Positions 26,001 to 39,025 of a stretch of DNA of 64,000 nt are shown piece by piece. The number at the start of each line of letters is the position of its first letter. The stretch's first letter is position 1. The stretch covers positions 4,774,001-4,838,000 of the forward strand of contig NC_046679.1 in assembly GCF_009870125.1 (NCBI RefSeq). The letters run 5' to 3'. The position numbers and the translations under genes were made by a program. Source of the DNA: Drosophila pseudoobscura. Its lineage: Eukaryota > Arthropoda > Insecta > Diptera > Drosophilidae. The notes below the pieces were generated by a model. It was not told where the DNA came from. It did no database searches and saw nothing but the letters and a program-made list of their open reading frames with translations.

Positions 26001-26909
26001 CCAGGGACAATGGGATTGGGCTTGGGGGGGATCTGGGATTTGGGAGTCTGGAGTCCAAAGTCTGGTCTCCTGTCTCCGATAGAGATCTCTGCTGTTTATT
26101 TTCAGCTTGTCCGATCGCTCAAACTAGATCAAATGGAGATATGAATGCTGTTTACACCATGTCTTCGAATGTTTTCTCTCAATCCGAATGCTATCTTCAC
26201 TTTTATCAAACAATACCGCAGCCCCGAACAATACCCCCAATGGTTTCAAAAGCAGTGAAAGGTTCGCTGCTCCACTTGGAGCTCCGCTCTCCGAGGGGGC
26301 CTCGCCAGAACACTCCACTCTTATAGTGTCTTATATGTAACTAATTTGCTTAAATGCGCTCACAATAAAAACAATTTCGCTTTGTTGGTTTTTCGGGGTT
26401 TTTTTGGCGGCGACAAGTTGCCGTAAATGTTGCAAGCTGTTTGGTCCCCCCCCAAAAAAGATTTTTTGTACAAATTTATGCTGGATATTCGGCTTGAATA
26501 CTCGAATGCTCGACTGTTAAGTGTTTGTATATGGGCAATTGGCCAACAAAGGCGGCCAAGTCCAACACATTTGCGTGCTTTATCTGGCTGCAGCTCTCCC
26601 CCCAAATCCGCTACTCTTTCTTTGGGTCTCCTGGTTGGACATATCAAAGTGACTTGACTCCCATTTGACTTGCAGTCTATGCAGTCTTTGCAGTTGCTCT
26701 GCCCATATTTGGCCAATTTCACTTGTTCGGATCGTAGCTTCTTTCATTCTGCACAAACGGCAGAAAAGGCAGAGGCAAAGGCAGAGTCGGGCTGGAGATT
26801 GGTGGGGTGTCTGGCAATTAGATATGCACAATGTGCATTTACTTTCTAACCAAATTAGCATACATTTTATATGAATTTCATTTGGGAATTCCACATACAA
26901 AACAGACAG

Positions 26910-26942
26910 AGGAGAGAGGGAGAGAGAGAGAGAGGGAGAGAG
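26910..26942 (+). repeat. GA microsatellite
   Basis: A GAGAGAGGGAGAGAG run, potentially a GAGA-factor binding cluster. Confidence 0.85.
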
Positions 26943-28410
26943 AATTTTATCCTGCGATTGAGAAAGAAAGTGAATAAAATAGGAGGAATGGATGCACCTG
27001 ATTGATTGTCTGACTTTTCTGCAGTCGATTGGCTTTCCCTGACCCAACCCCAGAGCCAGTGCCAGTGCCAGTGCCCAGTATTCCAATATTATTCCACTTG
27101 CCACAAATGTCAGGGGTTCAATCAGGCTCTTTGCCGGCCAACCTCCTCATCGCAACCATTTGTCAGAGCGGTCAAAGCATTGTGTTGTGTCACGACTACC
27201 CATAAACACCTAGTAAAAACTGAGAAATGATCAAATGGTCTGCCCACCGCTCTGTGGAGTGGACGATTGTGGTTATTAAATCGAAGTAATTTGCCATTGC
27301 CCCACAAAAGACGCCGCCGGGTCGGGGCTTCTTCTGCTGCAGTGTTCCGGCTGCATTTGTAATAGAAAGTGAAGCGTTGTCCAAGAGATTCACTTTCTGG
27401 GAAGCGGAACAAAGCAAGGGCTCGGCCCCAGCAGAAGTGCTAAGCGGCAGAAATGGGCTAATGGCAATGATTAGGGTTTGGATCTACTAATAAGGCTTAT
27501 TAGAGGCTTCTACTGCTGCTGCTGTTACTGCTGCTCCAGTTCAATGGCCCTCTGGTCTATGCTCCCACAACTTCTGTCAAATGCATTCAATTAAGGTTAA
27601 TTTATAGCCACTTCCCATTCGTAATTACCCGAGTGCCGATGGGGCAGGCACCCGGGCCCGGTCGTGGTTGCCACGAAAATGTGTCAGTGGCGTTTGGGTT
27701 GGCAAAACTTCTGCGGTTATGATTTGTGAAAAGCTCTCGGCCCATTCATTGTCCAATTCGGTTGGCCGTGATTAATGGAGTGTGGAGCCGCTTGAATTTG
27801 GCACAATCCCAGAAACCAGTGGACAAGCGAGCGTTGAGCGATGTAGGTGATGTTCCCGAGATCATCTTTGAATGCCAGGCACATGCTCGCCAGGGCCAGG
27901 GCCAGGGGCTGTGCTGTGCTGTGCTGTGCTCTGCTCTGCTGTTGGCTGCCGTTCAGTGATGTCCAGTTAGCCGGGTTTTTTCCCGGCTTGTAGGCCTGTC
28001 AGGCGGCAACACAAAACTGACAGCCAACATTGACAACCAGCGACGACGGCGACGACGACTACGACATCAGCATGGATAACAAGAGGTTACGGACCGGAGG
28101 CCAGGTCCACGTCCAGCAGCCGGAGCAGCAGCAGCGCCAGTTCCACGGGGTTCAGGCAACGGTAGCCCATGTCGGACATTCAAATAATGGAATGATGTTG
28201 TACCTGTGCCATGACCCATATCAGTTTTCCTTTGTGCTGCCTTTGCCCCTTCGCTCCTCGTGCGGGTGGCAAGGGGTTGGCTTATATTTCCAGGGGCCAG
28301 GAAAAAGTTCAGCGGGTCGTGGACAGAAATTGGTTGGCATATGAAAAGTGAAATTTCCCAGCAGCAGACCCCATTTGAATGACGACGGCGGCCCACGCTT
28401 AGGGTTTGAC

Positions 28411-28489
28411 TGAATGAGCGAATGAACGAATGAACGAATGCACGAATGACTCACTGAGTGAGTGACCGAATGAACGAAGAAATGAATGG
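28411..28489 (+). repeat. Octamer minisatellite, CGAATGAA-type
   Basis: About nine imperfect copies of GAATGAAC/GAATGACT-like octamers, with a GAGTGAGTGA interruption in the middle. Confidence 0.8.
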
Positions 28490-30114
28490 CCTGCCGGGGC
28501 TGCCAGCGAGCCGCCAAATGAAATGTGTTGACAGTGAGCGGAGCCGAAACGGGCAACAGATCAAAGTGAAATGTAGGAGGTTTTATGCTGATTTTCACAA
28601 GCTGCAACATTGGCAACATCAGCAACAGCTGCCCCGGCAATTTAGTGGCAGAAAAAAACACAGAAAAAACAAAAGTGAAGGCGGTCCAGGGTCCAGGAGA
28701 TCTTCTTCTTCGTGGGGCCCAAAAGCTTTCATTAAATTTCTAAGCGAATTGCCAACAATCGGCCGCAGAACTGAATAACTTATGGAGCACCTCAAACACA
28801 AAGCACTCGAAGTCAGACTCGTTGCTTTCCACTCAAACTGAATTTTCTTTTGTGTTTGCAAACGGGTTTTCCTTCGGCAATCGAGTGGAGTGCACTCCTG
28901 GAGAGCAGGAGTGGAGGCTGGGGGGCGGGGCTTTTCTCTCGAACGCCACTCGGGTGTTGCTCTTTATTTTAATTTCCTGGGCAAAAATATCCCATCGAAG
29001 TGCTAATGAGACATAATGACATAACAGCCACCAAGGCCAGGGACTAATTTATTATGCCACTTCATCGTAGGAAGGTGCAGCTGCACCATGCACCGTGCAC
29101 CGTGCACCATGCTCCTGCCCCTGTCACCTGCCCTCTACATATTTTCCTTTGCCAATATTTCCTAATATTCGCAATCATTTAACTTAATGTGCGAACATTA
29201 ATTTTCCAAGCCAAGGATGGGGAGGATGCGAGCGCGCCTCCGTCTCTGTCTCTGTCTCCGTCTTCGAATGGGATGCTGCCTCTGCCTCTGCTGCTGCTGC
29301 TGGAAGGCAATCTCTGGCTAGATCTTGCCGCATTCATCGTTGGGCAAATAACCGAACACGATATTCACTAATGAGACTGGGTAACGCAATGTGGGCGTGT
29401 CCCCGCCGGCCTTCGTGAGCCAACAACAAACAATTCAATTTTCCTGGCCGCCGGGCAGGAAAGCCGCCCAAAAAAGCCACATCGGTGCCAGGGGGATGCA
29501 TAGAATAAAACATTTGCAATTTATAGCTTAATGCATGCAACGTGCGTCAGATTGCACCTTCAGATTGGACCCACAATGAGGGACGTTTTAGTTTCAGCCC
29601 GCAGTCCGCAGTCGATGTCCAGGTCCGCGTCCGACTGCCAGTGGGAGTCATCCACACTGCAGCCTCCAGTCGACGGGATGCAACTCTCGATCTCCCGTAT
29701 TAAGTTTCACTTTGCAGTAGCAATTTGTCACTCACAAATAAAGCATACTCGCGCCCCGGGAGCAGATTCTCTCTGTCTCTATCGGCTGAGGGACTGTGAG
29801 AACCGAAGACTGGAAGACTGTAAGTCGGCTGAAGAGGCAGGCCTCCTCAGTTAAGTGTGCCGGCCTAAACACTTTTCAATGCCACTTGTGTTGACTTTTC
29901 AACCCAAAAGCGAAATGAAAACGAAACCGGCGAGGGCCGTGAAAATGAAAACGTTCCAAACGTTTCCAAAAACAAAAGAGAAAATGCGGCCGGCAAGTGT
30001 GTGGGCCATTCGGTATTCAAGTGTGATGGCTGTCACTCACAGTTGGCCCGAAGAGGAAGAGAGGCCACGGCATTCGAGTCGCGGTCTTTAGGGCTCCCCG
30101 TGTCACTGGGTCAA

Positions 30115-30157
30115 GCCAAAGCCAAAGCCACAGCCACAGCCGAAACCAAAGCCAAAG
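30115..30157 (+). repeat. Hexanucleotide array, GCCAAA/GCCACA units
   Basis: Seven imperfect hexamers in a row. The six-base period keeps all frames open and makes dipeptide repeats on paper. Confidence 0.85.
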
Positions 30158-33100
30158 TCGAGTGAAGGAACTGATGTCGAATATCAAAACAAACACATGC
30201 AAAAATACTCGAACAGAGCTAGACTCCAAGCAGGGTTGTCCCCCCCGTCCGAACAGAGTCAAAAGACTCGAGACACAAACTTGGCCAAAACGCACTTGTT
30301 GCGATTTCAGCTTTTTGCCCATTTTCTTTGACTGCAAAGCACTTCAAAGCCGCCGCCGCCGCCGCACAATGAGCCCGGCCTGCGCCGAGCGTGCGCGTCT
30401 TAGCCCAGTTATAACAACGAAAAATCAACATCGAATTATGGCTACAACAAAATCACCGTCAACAGTTGTCGGGTCTGTTTAAATGGACAAATGGACGAGT
30501 ACATCCATACAGATGTACGTACGTACCCCGTCTGCTCCGCCCCCCGCCTTGGACAGTTCTAGGCTGTCGAACATTCTAAGCGCACGCGGTGAAAGTCTAG
30601 AAACGTTGGGGCTCTCGGCTCTCGGCTCTCAATGACAAGAAATTCTGGTCTTCATAATGAGGCTTATAAATGTTGTTATGGCGGCAGCTGAGAGCTCTGG
30701 CAAAAACCAACAACATCTAACTACAATTTGGCATGTGCACCATTTATTAGAGTCATGCCAGAGGCAGAGAGGATTCATGCACTTGACCGTGTGGCAAATT
30801 GGTTTTTTAATTGCTCTGATTCATATTTTATATAAATTTTCTTTTCTTTCGGCTGCGAGAGGTGCCGATCTCTCGGCATCTGGCCAATTATACAGTATGC
30901 AGCAGGTGTATTTTAGTTGTTTGATTAATCTATTGATCCCCATGTTGAGATCGCTTAAAGTTGATGTGATCCACTGATGTGCGGAAAATGTGCTGTCTTG
31001 TGGAGAGGCTCATTAATCTGTCAAATTGGTTGAGGAAAATGCTTCCTTTCTGGCAGTCGAAGCTTCAATTTGTGTCAATGATATCAGTGATCACGGATCA
31101 GCCACAGCCACAGCCACAATTCGCAGCCATTGAATAGCAGTTGTCACTGCACAAATCATGGTCCTCTCTCATTCAATAAACGGTCTCTAAATGACATGTT
31201 TGTACTCGCGTAATATTTCCCATGAGTACAGTTACCTCTGTGATCAGCGATCGGTGATCAGGGGGGCAGAGCCTAACCGCCTCTTCCGTCTAATCAAATC
31301 TAATCAAACACACACTCAATGGAGAGACCCTGTCCACGTCCATGAGAATATATTGATATGCATATGCATTATGAGTTCTCCAGCCGAATGCCTACTGCCT
31401 ATTGCCTACTGCCGATTGGCGATTGGCGATTGCTTCCTGGGTTATGACTTCTGCGGCAACAGCGGATAATGCCAAGAATTAGTTGTGGAAAAATTAACAC
31501 CACCCCAGAGCGGCATTGACCACAAGGCTGCTGATTGTTCTCGGCAAACAGCAACAAGTGGGAAAACCGAAGACTGAAAACAATTTGCGCGAACCGTACG
31601 ACGATCGGTGTTGCTGGTCTTGGCTCGGTCTTGGCCAGGCCAGCTGTTTGGCCAAGTGCATTGACCGCCTACCAGGCTCCCAGCCACCCAGCCACCCCGT
31701 CGCCCCGCCAACCCGCCAGCCCGCCACATCGCTGGCTCTGGCTCTGGTGGCTGAAAATTGCACGCTGGCCGATTCTCTGCACAAATTGATTTGAATGAAA
31801 GCTGGTCGGCTTGGCCGGGGCTGTTTACCATCTTTCCGTTTACTGTTAGCTCATCTGAGATTGATTTCTGATTTCTGCTGCCGCTGCCGATGGTGCGCTG
31901 CTGCTCCTCTCGATGCTTCTGTCACCTTTGACACATTTGGCAACGGGTTAGGCCGGATTTGACGGGCAGAGGCTCATCATTCGGTTGCATGGAAATCGAT
32001 TCGATCGGCCAAGCCACCAGATGGAAGTGGAAGTAACCAATGATGAGAGCGAAACTCCCTTGATCGATTTGGGATAGAGTCTGGGTAGAAGCCAAGAAAG
32101 AAAGAAACATTTTGATGGGTAAAATATGCAGAGCCAAGATACAGAAGATTGGGAAAGAGTTCATTAATCTTCAAACATTGATATTAGTAAGAGTTTTTTC
32201 CTGGAAGGTAATACCTAGATTGGAATAGAGATAGTACCCAAACGATTGTCCTATTCTAAGTTCTAAGTTCTATTTAAACCTAGATTTTTCGCTATATTTC
32301 TAAATGTAAGTCCAGTCCCCATTTCGATGCGAAGCTCCTGTTACATCTGATTTACAGTGAAGCCCAGTCCGCCTTGACAGCTGCCTAAGTGATGTAGGAC
32401 GGTTGTAAATGTTCTCTTGGAGATATACGAGTACTTAATGGGCGAGTCCTACTTCTATCTGCGGTCATAAAGGGTTACTGAACAATAAAACTAAAAGGGA
32501 ACCAGTCAAGAGAGTCTTGGAACAAATTCTACACTAAACAAGCTGAAAAACTGTCTCGAAAAAATTGACAGTCTAGTGGTACTGAAAACATACATCGTGG
32601 CTTCGATGGGTGAAACAATATTCGAGCTAGTGTATAAATCTATAAAGTAAGACAAAATCGTACCTTCAAAAGGCGGAAAAACCTTCTGAGAAGATCATTG
32701 ACTTGGGTGCCAGCTACATGGATGCTGATTATGGGCGCTGGAACAGCTTCATGGCCGAGGCCCTGCCGTGGCAGAAGGAGCAGTGAATGGTAACAAGATT
32801 CGTGGCTGGAGATGTGCTGACACTCACTCAGACCCTGGACCTCAGCCGAAGATTTACAGCTGCCGTTTGGCTGTTGCTGTTTCTGTTTCTGTTGCCAATT
32901 TCTATTTTCCATTTGCCATTTGCCTTGCCCCAAAGGCAACATCCACTAATCTCGACAATCGTCCAAAATCGACATGTAAGGCCCTTAAAATGCATGTACT
33001 TCTTCGGGTTGGGCTTGGGCTCCACCGAAAACAGTGGGCGTGGCATGGTAGCCAAGCAGCAGCCGCACCGAAAGGCCCAGACCCAAGCAGCAGCCAGAGG

Positions 33101-33297
33101 TAACCAGACCACCGACCACCGACCATCGAGAAGCAGAGCCCAGAGCAGAACAGAGGTTTTCGGCAATTATCAAGATGATGTTTGCCGGTTGTTCTTGTCT
33201 GCGACATTCGTTAGATGCTTCAGTTTCGGTTCCAGCCTCCGCCGCTACAAGGAGGAGCCCCTTGCGTAGGCCCGAGGAGAGAGGCTTGGTCTGGAAC

Positions 33298-33338
33298 TGG
33301 GCTTGGGCCTGGGCCTGGGCCTGGGCGTGGGTGTGGGC
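33298..33338 (+). repeat. Hexanucleotide array, GGGCCT/GGGCTT units
   Basis: Six to seven imperfect copies of TGGGCC; G-rich on the plus strand. Confidence 0.85.
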
Positions 33339-36300
33339 AGCAGCGTCAGGGATCGCCATCCCTATCCCTATTTCTATTCGAATACCAATCCCAATCCCTA
33401 TATCGGCCTGGTCATTAGTGTGCTATCGTTGGACGCTTTAAATGCCCACCACGTTCTCCCAGTTCTAGTTCTGTGTGTTGGCCTGCTTTGTTACGAATAT
33501 CGTACCAATTAAGTGGCGGAAAAACAGACCAAAAACAGAGTGTTGAGAGCACAGCTTTAATCACGTTTCAAATGGCTATACCCTGTAGAGAGAGTGGACA
33601 TCGAGGACTTGTGGGATGTAGCTTCAAAGGTGCTACCAAAGAAATATATGTGCGATGGCACACACTTTTAGGTCAATCCATAGTCGACTTCTTTTGGGTT
33701 AGGAGATTACTCTTTATTTTGTCCAGCCAGGAAGATACACTATCTTCAACAGCTGCGTTGTACGGACAACATTTGTGGCACACACTCCTCTCGAACACCA
33801 GTCGCATGTACAACCAATTAGCCGATTGGGGCAGAATGAGATCGAGAGCACACGCAGTGGCGAAAGCAGCGCTTGCTCGCTCGCTCGCTCGATTCATAAA
33901 TCAACAAAAAATTATAAAACAATCGGAATTCCAGTTGCCAATAAACGTTAATTGCGAGTACAGGACAATGTGATGTGATGGCCATGACCGGGGATATCGA
34001 TATGGATATGGATGCCCCGACACCGACACGGACATGGACACCGTGGCAACATCTAGCAGACCAGGAGATGCCTCTGCAGCAAGAACAGCAAATGCAAATT
34101 GCTGGATAGATGTGGAGCCGGAGCTGGAGCTGTGGAGCGTGTTGCGCCAATTTGCTTGGCCTGCCAACGTCTGTCAACGTCTTGGGGGCCCTTCCTGGCC
34201 GCTGCTTTGGATCAGTGGCTCCTGTAGTTTCTGTGGCCTGTCCTTGTCGGCCATTGGCAATTACATGCAGCTCACGTCCTGTCAAAGTTGAAAGATGACA
34301 AATCAACTTGACAGCCGCGCCAATTTGCATGACCACATGGCCACAGAGACAGCAGCATAGCAGAGCAGAGCAGTGCACTGCACTGCGATGATGATGATGC
34401 ATGCCCCATGATGCGCCGCAGAACCAGATCGGATAGAGCCGATCTGTGAGGCTTTCGCCACCAGCCTTGACGCCTGGCATTGGTTCTCTGGCATTGTGTA
34501 ATAATTGGCAGTTCGTGGAAAGCCTGATTTTGATACCGATTAATTGGATCGCTTGCTACAGTTGCAGTAGTTGCTGCCTCCGAATGTTCGATGCCAATGC
34601 CGATGATGGAATGCTACTTCAAAGAGGAGCTTCAGTAGCAGCAGCGGCAGCAGCAGAGGAGATGAGGCACTGGCCAATGGAATTAGCATATTAATTTATG
34701 GCAATTGCTTCCATTTCATTTACAATTCTTTCTCCTCGGTAATTGCAATTGCCGAAGAACGTCTATCAGAGTAAAATTTTATTACCATCGTATAAAAGCG
34801 AATTGAAATGGGCCCCAATCGCCGTGGGCCGACCGGCCGCCTTACATCGATGTTCCCCCGAAGACAGCTTCCGTCAATTTTATGGCCCAGCCATAAGTAC
34901 TCCTTGCAGGAGGCGGCCGGCCTCGGCCCAGCAGGAGCAGACCGGAGCCAAGTGGAGCCACCGGCCACCGCCCGCTGCGGCAGCACCGATCTTCTCTGGT
35001 TAGTAACCTTGGATCGGCGCAAGGCCTACCAACTGGTGGTACTTGGGCCGGATGTAATGAAGACAACAAACCATTTCGTATCCCAATCTTTCAATTGCCC
35101 ATTGAGATGGCCATTCCGTGAGCAAAGCAGAGCATAGGGTCGACTGACCCCGTGTTCGAGCAATGCAAATTTGTTGATCATATTTTTACGAGATCATCAT
35201 CATCATCGTCATAGAGGGCCCTGTGCAGGGTCGACCTCTGCCCAGGAATGGGGGCGGTGGGGGGGGATGTGTTGTGTTCGCATGTACCCTAAGTTATTGG
35301 CTCTTAGCGAGTGCCTGTCGTGGTTATGATGTCTGTTTATTGGCCTGGCCTGTTGTTTCACACGACTTTCATGTTAGCAAGTCGTTCTTCTAACAGTAAA
35401 AATCAATAAGTACCCGGCCGCTTATTATGTGGCGGCCGAGGCCTCCGATCTTGGCCGAGGAGCAGTAGAACACTGGTCTAAATAACTTGGCGCACCGAAC
35501 ATGCAGTAATCATCGTTTTACCTTGTCTAGGTCTCATCTGGCTGTAGTTGCTGTTGCTGTTGCTGTGTTGCCTCTCTAACAAGCCATTAGGCATTAATTT
35601 TAGCCATATGCACTGGACCACACCATACACCAGGGACTGCCGCAAATATGTCGCACTGAAAGAGAGAGAGCATGCCACAAGAGTCAGGGCAAACCGCAAC
35701 TGCCACAAGACTGGCAGGCCAGCCACAAGAGCACGACAAAAAGGCAAAAAATAAATTAATGACATAACTTGGACGTAACACACGACTTGGATGAGAATCA
35801 AGTTTATGACTGCTGCTGCTGCCCGCTGCTGCCCCCTGCTGCTGCTGGTTGGGGGAGTGCAACAAAAAACATAAAATGGATGGCCTCCTAGCAGAAAAGA
35901 GGGCGGCGGGGGAGGGTACTGGGGATGCACTAATTTTGCAATGTAATTGGAATAACATTGCTCGTGCTCTCTCATATTTGCCCGACCTATGCCCTACCAC
36001 CTTTCACCAACAGCAGCAGGAGTAGGCTGCTCAGCCCAGATTATAGAAATATTAAACAATGTACTCGTACTAATCTTATGTAAGCAAGAAGGCACCAGGA
36101 ACCAGGGGGCGGAACAACCTTCTTTTCGGCTCGGGGTTAAATGCACATTACAAACAATTTTGTAATCCCCAGCTAGGCAACAGAACTGAAATTTGTTTTC
36201 AGATTATTTAACTCGAGCAGCAGCGAATGGATGGCATGGCATCCGATCGGATCCGATCCGATCCGAGAGTGGATATGGGAATGGGAATGGCATGAGGCAC

Positions 36301-36853
36301 AATGCAAGTGCAATTTACGTAAATTAAAGCAACATAATGCAAGACGTGTGGGTGGGACGAGGTCAAACCGAAGAAGCAGCCACAGATCCACAGATCCGCA
36401 GACCTCTGAAGAGAAGAGTTGAACTGATTCTGAAAATTGCTTAGATTGAGCTGTCCTCAAGCGACAGTCCGTGGAAGAGGCACATGACAACCTCAAGTGC
36501 CACACACACACCCATAGACCCGGAAAAACTGGGAAACTATTTCCAACTCGTGTGCACGTGGGCGGCCCTGTGACTGAGACCCTAGAAAGCGGCTAGAGCG
36601 TCCATCTGTAAAGGTAAGATGGTTGTAAAAGTGCATAATTATTTGAATGTTTAGCTTTTGTCACACAAATCAAACGGGTCTGTGGTCTGTCTGTGAAAGA
36701 ATTTGACAACCTGTTGTCATCGAATGATGGGCAGAGAAAACGGGCTACTGGGGAAAAAACTGGACAAAGTAAAAGTGAGAGGGAATGCTGATAAGCCTGG
36801 GGTACAAAGAAACAAGAAAGTCCGAGAGTCCGAGCCGCAGATTGCACTTGAAA

Positions 36854-37230
36854 GAAAGCCCATGAATGGCAAGAGATGACACCATCGAGATCTGGTGAGT
36901 GGTTACCCCACAGTCGAGGAGTCGGGAGAAAGAACCATACATGGCTGAAGTATTTCCCTTCTCAATCTTCGGCTGAAAGTTTCAGCTAAATCTAAAGAAG
37001 ATAACACTCTAACGAAAGCCCATGAGTAGGAAGACATGACACCAGATCTAGAGAGTTGGTTCCTCTAAATTGCTAAGACACAATTGTGCATGAATGATGG
37101 ATTTCTCTTCCCTTTAAAGGCAGGCTATGAATTAAAATATATGCCACCGGAATTTCCAGGGTCAACCATGATGTATTCCCCTTCGCAATCTGGCAAAGAT
37201 TGAGTCTAAGAGTTAAGTTGAGAATTTCCC
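36854..37230. repeat. Diverged direct duplication, 160-bp offset
   Basis: GAAAGCCCATGA at 36854 recurs at 37014. Both are followed by AGA.ATGACACCA, a GATCT block and a GAG.G.TGGTT.CC block. Further along, TATT.CC.TTC.CAATCT at about 36950 resembles one near 37173. The copies have many substitutions and small indels. Confidence 0.55.
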
Positions 37231-38999
37231 CTCATGCATGCACATTTTTTAACCTTTTTTCGGGTCTCACGTGTCGCGGTCCTCGTTTGTCAGGCACTTG
37301 TCACTTTTTTCAGGGCCTGTGCCCTCTTTGGGACCGTTTGCCATGTCCATCGAAACATGACACATGGACACATGAATACACAAATGGACGTTCACTTCTG
37401 GCCCACAGTCTCTGGCAGTCGGCATGCGGCGGACCTAGCGAAATAAGCTCTTAATTAAGCATCCGTGTCAGTTGGTTTTTTGTTTTTTGTTTTTGGCTGT
37501 GGCATCCTTGAGCTGGAAGCTGGTCAAACAAAAAAGAAAATACCAAAGCGACATGCAAGTTTGTGGCAAAAGTCTTTCGTTTTTGGCCATGGCCATGGCC
37601 CAAGTGCAAGTGGGTCACAAACAGCCCGCTCTCCGTTTCTGTTTCTGGCTGTTTCTGGCCTGTTCGATTTTCTTGTAAAACTGGCGCCTGACCAGAGTCG
37701 GCAATGGCAATGGCAATGGCCACGGCCATGGCAATGCATAAATAAATATCATGCATACATCGGACATCGGCCATACCATAGCATTCAGCGGGCATCTGGT
37801 TATGAAGGAAGGAAAACGCAAATAGAAATAGAAATACGAGTGGAAATAAATAAAATAAATTTCCCAGCTCGTTTATTTGTTGGTGTGTTCGCGAGTTTGT
37901 TTGCCTTGCTCTGGCAGTCGAGTAATTTACAATTCGCACACATGCTGTGCACTCCCGGTGCACTCTCGCGGGCAGGCACTCTTCCACTCTTCCCGATGCT
38001 GCTGGGGCTCTTTGGAAACGAAAATGAAAATAAATGCACGTTAAGAGGAGAAGTCCTGTCATCGGTCAACGGGCCGCAGTTGTTTGATATGCCAGCAGCG
38101 GCAGCAGCAGTAACAACAGCCATAGAAAAGCAACAGTTGCCCCTTGTACACGAATTTGAATTGTTTTGAGAATACGCTTTCAAAATGAGGATAATCTGAA
38201 AAAATAGGTAAAGTTAGGCACTCCTAAATGATACTCTAGAAAGCATTATTCAACTGATGACTTGATAGGTTCAAAACCCCACAAGATATCCGCAGAAATT
38301 AAATCTGCAAGTACCATCATTAAACTTAAATTCTTCTCTGGCTTTTAGGGTTTTGGTAGGGTTTTTCATTCCCTAGAGCTTCATAGAACAACCCAGAATA
38401 ATTCTCCTTCTAAACTAAAATGAAAGGGCATCTTCTCTTCGTTGTTCTGCCAGAAGCAGCTAATTTCTCGTTTTTACTTTCAAAGTACTCTGAGAGCTGT
38501 GGGGTTGAGCATTTGCCGTTTTATGGCTGCAATTTCACGGGCATGCCGAAAATCATCGGCCATCATTAAGGTCAGTTCGTGGTGGATATGGATGTGGATG
38601 GAGATTTGCGTAAGGTTTCGTCGCAAATGAAATGATGAGACGCGTGGTACGCCACGGCCACGGGTCGATTTGTGACAATTTTTGGCAATGATTGTCGCTG
38701 ACCCCAAAGATTTCGCTAATTCGAAAACGAAAGCCGGCGAAAGAAGACTTTTGGATAGATGAAATATCATAATTTGGAAGGCCCCCTCTTTTTATGGGGT
38801 TTTGGGTTGGGACCTTCTGCTTGTCAGTTGTTTATGCAAATTGCTGTCGAGAAAGGTCCATTGAACTCTGCTTTATGCCTCAGAATTTCTCTTTTTATAG
38901 CATTCTAGTCGTACATGTTCTACGCACTTCTCCATGGGGTATGGTATTTCTTTTTATGTGCGTGTTAAAATGTAATTAAAATAAAACTAAAATAAAAAT

Positions 39000-39025
39000 C
39001 CAACAACCTGTTTCAAGGTTGTTGG
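39000..39025. repeat. Perfect 10-bp inverted repeat with 6-base loop
   Basis: CCAACAACCT and AGGTTGTTGG form a perfect 10-bp stem around a six-base loop. It stands alone in AT-rich DNA with no gene nearby. Confidence 0.7.

Noticed and set aside
33967..34010. DRE-type promoter element (ATATCGATATGG)
   Set aside because: The TATCGATA word sits in a GATATG hexamer array with no nearby open frame, so it is probably repeat chance.
37451..38169. Long overlapping frames of about 200-234 codons on both strands
   Set aside because: They overlap each other, are rich in repeats such as ATGGCC/AATGGC, and show no domain or splice support.
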